Below are positions 60,401-64,000 of a DNA stretch of 64,000 nt, piece by piece. Where the stretch lies: contig OX419336.1 of the NCBI GenBank assembly GCA_948470475.1, positions 34,939,415 to 35,003,414 of the forward strand, written 5' to 3'. The notes beneath the pieces are model-generated. The model was not told the DNA's origin. It ran no database searches and saw only the letters and a program-made list of their open reading frames with translations. The position numbers and the translations under genes were made by a program. Position 1 is the first letter of the stretch. Each line of letters opens with the position of its first letter. Source of the stretch: Galaxea fascicularis. Its lineage: Eukaryota; Cnidaria; Anthozoa; Scleractinia; Euphylliidae.

Positions 60401-63400
60401 TCCTAGATGAAATTCTCGTCTCAGTTTTCGTTGTTGCTGTCAATGACTGTTTACAGGACAAAGAATCCCTCGACAAACTAGAGGCCAGTGTTCTGATGGA
60501 TGTAAACAACACCTTTATGGAGTCTTCGTTAGGTGAGAAGAAAACATTAATACATTATTTAAATGTCTTAAGGCGTAGGCTCACGTAGTCTCCCTGTTCA
60601 ACTCAAGGTGTCATATCCCATCTTTTAAGTAACGTTTTGATGCTGTTTTTAAATTACAGAACTCGTGTTTATCGTAGCCTAGCGTGAAAAGTGCAAGAAT
60701 AGTATCGCCTTCCATAATTTGGAAATCGCCATTAAAGCGTGCTTTGAACTCAAAGTGTCTCCTTGAAATTACCTGTGTTATTCATGTCTTTGCTAAAAAT
60801 ACCTCTTTTGACCTACCAGCATTTCATGAGAAATGAGGCTAAGCTAGGCAGGGCGAAGGGTTGTCAATGATAATTGCGTTTTGATGTGCAGGTGAGGCAT
60901 ACCCACGTCGAATTCTTCTGATATGTGACCGATGGTCGTGTTGGCATCGCAGCGCGTGTGCAGTTAACAAGCAGCTCAGTCGAAGTTTTGCAAAAAATGA
61001 AGACGTGCACGTTGCCTGTTTAGTTCTTGATGCGACAGTCCAAGATACCATAGCAGCAACAAGAGATGGAGTGAGCCTCATTAAGGCCACACCCCAACCT
61101 GGGATTTGCCAAGGAGACGAACTCCTTCTTCACCTTCACAGTGATTTTCCGTTCAAGGCTGATTTGGTCATTGGCTATGGAAGAATTTCAGGTACCGCAG
61201 CAGCCATTCAGTCAAAACGTTTACATTGTAAACGACTGCACATATATCATAATTTGCCTGGGGAAGATGAAGACGAAGAGGAAACAGTGAGAGACCTGGG
61301 CTTAAGTGCAGATTTTGTTGCTGGGATAGGTCCACTGGTGGTTGAGCAGTGGGAAGCTATACTGAATCGTGAGATATTCACAATAATCCCTGGGCTTCCA
61401 GATGTTGCTCCTCGAAACCCAATTATGACGCCACAGAGTAGATGCCTTATTCTAGGAAACGTGGATAATCCAAAAAGGGGTGGTCTTGATTTGATTACAA
61501 ACGCCCTTTCAGAGTGCAAACAGCGGCAGCATTTTATCCATCTGACCGTGTTAGGTACTGAAAGAAAAAAGGTTTCAGTTTTGAAAGAAAACATACTGAA
61601 TGACGTTCGTTCATCTAGAGTGGCTGTTGTGGTCAAACCATTTGATGTCAGCCAGGAAGCTGTAAGCGTTGAAGTACGTGGTGTTTCTCTTGTGTTGATT
61701 CCATCACCGTCAGATGGGTTTGGTGTGGAGGCACTTGAAGCCATTGCTGCGAAGGTTCCAGTTTTAATTTCCTCTTCGAGTGGTATTGCAAAGTTCCTCC
61801 ACCAAGAGTTTGGTACTGATTTCCTGAAATTGCTGTGTTCATCTAGAGATGACAATGATTCTACCGATGCTTGGGCTAGTGCCATAGATGGCGTCCTGGA
61901 TGACCGTCAACAAGCATTCAGTTTGGCGGCATCTCTTTGGAGCAAATGGAATTCAACGTTTACGTGGGATGTAGCTGTCCACAAGCTCTTACAACACCTG
62001 AGCAGTTCTGGTGTTTTCTCTGTCTCATCACCTTCTGCCAATAAGTCGATTATCCTGCCATCTCAATGTTCAGTTGCAGCTATAAAGTTTATTGAACGGG
62101 AGGTAGATTTACTGAACAAACGCCGGAAACACGTCCTTTTTCTTTCTCCAGAGAATGTGAAAGAGTCGCCTTTTATCCATTATTTTGCCCACGTTCCTTG
62201 GGCTGCGGTACTAGATTTTGACATCAACAGCGTCAAGAATGGCTACCTTGCAAGCTGCGAGACCTTTTGCGAAGATATGGGCATGAAGATCTGCAGAATC
62301 CTTCCACCATGTACAGACGAAGATCGCAAAAAGTTTCCGGCTGGTACACTAACCGGCATCCCATGGGTTCTGCTAGAGGGTATACCAGAAAGCAAACGTA
62401 GCATCAAAGGGAACTTGGACTGGATAAGGGAGTTTTTCTTGGCTCTTTGTAAGACGTACCAAGTCCCTATCACCTTCTTAGTGCTTTGGGAATCGTCTAA
62501 CGAAACGGAAACATTGTGTAAAAGCCTCCTCAGGATACTCACAGTTGTGCAAGGATCCCCTATCGTAAACCAAGTGAAGCTAGTCATAGTATCCACTGGA
62601 GAAACGGTGAGCAGTCATCTCGAGGACATTGCTGAGTACTGGGGTGTAGAGGTACAAAGAATGGGTCTTGAAGACTTTTGTAATGCACTATGCCAGTGTG
62701 TCAATTCATCGCCATTTATTTTACAAAACCAAGACTTTTGCCTCCCAGTGGCTGATCCAGATGACCCTCAGAAAGTGACTTTTAAGGTTTTGCCTCCTTC
62801 GTCACGCTGGATTAATGCTGATATGGAAGTCCTCTTTCAGTCAGTTGGAAGTACGCCACAATTTGAAACGGGTGACGCTTGTCACTTCTATCGTGGTGGT
62901 TTGATCTCCTGGTATGCTCTTCAAATGGGCTATGCTGTTGAACGTGGGAACTGGAAGGCATTGAAGATGAGGGTTGATGAACTTCTGGTTAGAGCGGGGT
63001 CAGTTAAACTGAAGATGCCCCATCAGAGAGGAGCTGGTGGGACTACTTCTGCCCGCAGAATTCTTTTTGACTATCATGAGAAATATCCTTGCGTTTCACT
63101 TAAGTCCGTTGGCCATGCAGAAGTAGCTCAAGGAATCAAGGTTTTGGCAGAATTTTGTAAGTTGCCTGTCATTATCCTCGTTGATTGCAAGCAAACACAG
63201 GGTGATGAATTTGACGTAGACACACTCTACAATGTTTTGTCAAATGACAGAATACCCTGCGTGATTTTGGAAGTGATTCACCAGAGTGAAAAACAGGCGT
63301 CGAATTCTTCACGCAGCTCAGAGAGGTCTGAAAAGACTCCCCCAGTCCGCCTTGCAGATGCTCTTGATACTTGCGAAGCAAACGGATTTGTGGAGACTTA

Positions 63401-64000
63401 CAGTACTCAAAGAAGAGAGAAATTGAGTATGCTTCGTTCTCTTCTTCATCATGGACCAAGGCAACTTCAAATACCCTTTTTCTATGCGCTGACTACGTTT
63501 GAAGACCGTTTCACTGGTCTAGAGCCATTTGTAAGAGATTGTCTTCAAGATCTTAGTTTGACGGAGCAGAAAATACTTCTCTTCTTGGCAATGGCTTACC
63601 ATTATGGGCATAATTCCTTATCAGCCAATGAATTTGCTGGATTGTTGCAAGCACCACGCCGGGACGTCATTTCACTAGAGTCGGTTCTTCCGGAGTTGTC
63701 AAGAGAGCTGCTTCTAGAAGAGGATGACAAATGGAGGCCAAGGCACGACCTCATTGCGCTGGAAATGCTTCGTCAGCTGTTGACCATGACACGTCCCAAA
63801 GACACACCTCCCGTGCACCTTGACAATTGGACAAGCCAGCTCGCTGAGAAAGCGCTGGATTTCTTTGGGTACATGTCAGAGAATGTCGTTAATGACGTGT
63901 TACTCAGTCGTATTCCTGACGACACAACACATCAGTACATCTCATTCTCTCAGCTGGTATCTGACATACCATTTGAGGAAGATGCAGTTAAGCTCTTTGA
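42203..64000 (+). CDS. DED-TPR-glycosyltransferase-like-SAMD9-like NTPase fusion, 5' 16 exons (3' end outside window)
   Basis: Exons: 42203-42488, 44788-44840, 46314-46499, 47442-47478, 48314-48435, 49814-49861, 50834-51013, 52452-52488, 54380-54507, 54727-54768, 55091-55168, 58402-58459, 58958-59018, 59772-60000, 60457-60532, 60892-64000 (open at the edge). All phases agree; at least 1,576 residues. Residues about 8-92: death-effector domain (LKFLCADL, LFLELEQR, IGRKDLADDL). About 114-240 and 245-373: TPR blocks (NNRGKVEFQEGRYENACQQY, LLLNPHHTKARYRL). About 399-418: Lys-rich. About 541-880: GT-B/GT4-like, with DGFGVEALEA at 815 as a D-x7-E version of the E-x7-E sugar-nucleotide motif. About 1080-1576: SAMD9/SAMD9L-like, with FYRGG (1206), P-loop-like GAGGTT (1253) and LPVIILVD (Walker B). 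SAMD9 proteins are vertebrate antiviral, translation-blocking factors; an innate-immune role here is inferred. Introns hold several transposons listed separately. Confidence 0.88.
43589..44285. mobile_element. 697-bp GAGGGTCCC-ended element, 6-bp target duplication
   Basis: GAGGGTCCC (43589-43597) and GGGACCCTC (44277-44285) are inverted. TTTATG is duplicated at 43583-43588 and 44286-44291. The right end (TTTTTACGTGAATGCATTTT) matches the small copy at 32938-33149. It lies in intron 1 of the DED fusion gene; no transposase is recognised inside. Confidence 0.85.
45112..45908. mobile_element. long inverted-repeat element (hAT-like)
   Basis: CAGGGCTCGAGACTAAC at 45112 is imperfectly mirrored by GTTAGTCTCAACCCC ending near 45905. 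Subterminal words repeat in both arms (GGCTAGTA, CACTAGCC, CTAGCCAC). Flanks TTCTAAA and ATCTAAA may be a target duplication. It lies in intron 2 of the fusion gene. Confidence 0.6.
46855..46970. mobile_element. 116-bp hairpin MITE with 8-bp target duplication
   Basis: GGATCATGTGTATTTTGTGC at 46855 is mirrored exactly by the right arm (26-bp perfect arms), and the centre is again palindromic (GGTCGACATATCG / CGATATGTCGACC). AACTATTT is duplicated at 46847-46854 and 46971-46978. It lies in an intron of the fusion gene. Confidence 0.88.
50022..50134. mobile_element. 113-bp fold-back MITE with 9-bp target duplication
   Basis: TAGGCTCGATTACCAGCCGC is mirrored by GCGGAAATCGAACCTA ending 50134; the centre CCCCCGAAGAG / CTCTTCTCGGGGG also pairs. 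CCATTCACT is duplicated at 50013-50021 and 50135-50143, a length seen with Mutator-like elements. Confidence 0.8.
51057..51330. repeat. GGGGTACTCC-type MITE ending in a 21-base C run
   Basis: GGGGGGTACTCCGGATTT near 51060 is mirrored by AAATCTGGAGCCCCCC near 51292. The right end has expanded into 21 consecutive C bases (51302-51322). Confidence 0.6.
51385..51495. repeat. GAT/GTT/GGT trinucleotide repeat
   Basis: Impure runs of GATGAT, GTTGTT, GGTGGT and GATGAT. This is a simple repeat in an intron; the open frames across it are artefacts. Confidence 0.85.
51703..52160 (+). mobile_element. tRNA-derived SINE with microsatellite tail
   Basis: It starts with a tRNA-like head: GGTTGGCTCAGAGGTAGAGC (A box), then GGGGGTTCAAGCC (B box). 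The long body ends GGATAAAAGCGCTATATGAA and an (ATCATT)n-type tail. It is distinct from the SINE family at 10619 and 19440. It lies in an intron of the fusion gene. Confidence 0.82.
55367..55411. repeat. small inverted repeat
   Basis: AGCCGCCGTCTTAC and GTAAGACGGCGGCT form a 14-bp perfect stem with a 17-base loop. Confidence 0.8.
56035..56074. repeat. perfect 18-bp stem hairpin
   Basis: TTTGCACTGGAAAATGTT, a GTGT loop, then the exact mirror. It is isolated in an intron, with no terminator-like or RNA-gene context. Confidence 0.85.
57261..58308. mobile_element. 1,048-bp element built of TTCGATTGAGTTCG palindromic words, 6-bp target duplication
   Basis: CCCGGCATAGTAAATCGAAC at 57261 mirrors GTTCGATTTACTATGCCGGG ending 58308. 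TGTAGT is duplicated at 57255-57260 and 58309-58314. Both subterminal regions are arrays of GAGTTCGATT and its complement. The centre (about 57617-57865) holds a different element with ATGATCGTCCGGATCGTCCC-type inverted words, apparently nested. Confidence 0.85.

Overview
The window looks like intron-rich, AT-rich nuclear DNA from an anthozoan cnidarian, most likely a stony coral. This rests on gene content (animal USP47, UFSP1, a rhodopsin-family GPCR, a SAMD9-like immune-type protein), short exons in long introns, and dense transposon debris. No species can be named from the sequence alone. Layout: 1-15,598 (-) is the first 18 coding exons of a USP47-type deubiquitinase, whose 3' part lies before base 1. 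16,080-20,904 (+) is a complete five-exon UFSP1 (UFM1-specific protease), head-to-head with USP47 across about 480 bp. 20,905-25,099 is intergenic and rich in inverted-repeat elements. 25,100-29,312 (-) is a two-exon secreted protein with about 480 residues of almost pure Glu/Lys/Gly. 29,313-35,417 holds small orphan open frames and nested inverted-repeat elements. 35,418-36,590 (+) is an intronless class A GPCR. 37,660-40,990 is a retrotransposon graveyard: an R2-clade element split by a CR1/L2/jockey-like LINE tail, followed by an L1/Tx1-like tail. 42,203-64,000 (+) is a large gene running off the window. It joins a death-effector domain, two TPR blocks, a Lys-rich linker, a GT4-type glycosyltransferase-like module and a SAMD9/SAMD9L-type P-loop NTPase. 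This last gene is the best candidate for an unusual biological system: its layout (death-fold adaptor, TPR sensor or scaffold, enzyme-like module, STAND-like ATPase) resembles innate-immune receptors. The genes do not form an operon. The only apparent regulatory coupling is the shared USP47/UFSP1 promoter region, linking ubiquitin and UFM1 deconjugation. Introns and spacers contain many non-autonomous DNA transposons, several with clear target-site duplications: MULE-like 10 or 9 bp, hAT-like 8 bp, a 6-bp group, and a TA-flanked element.
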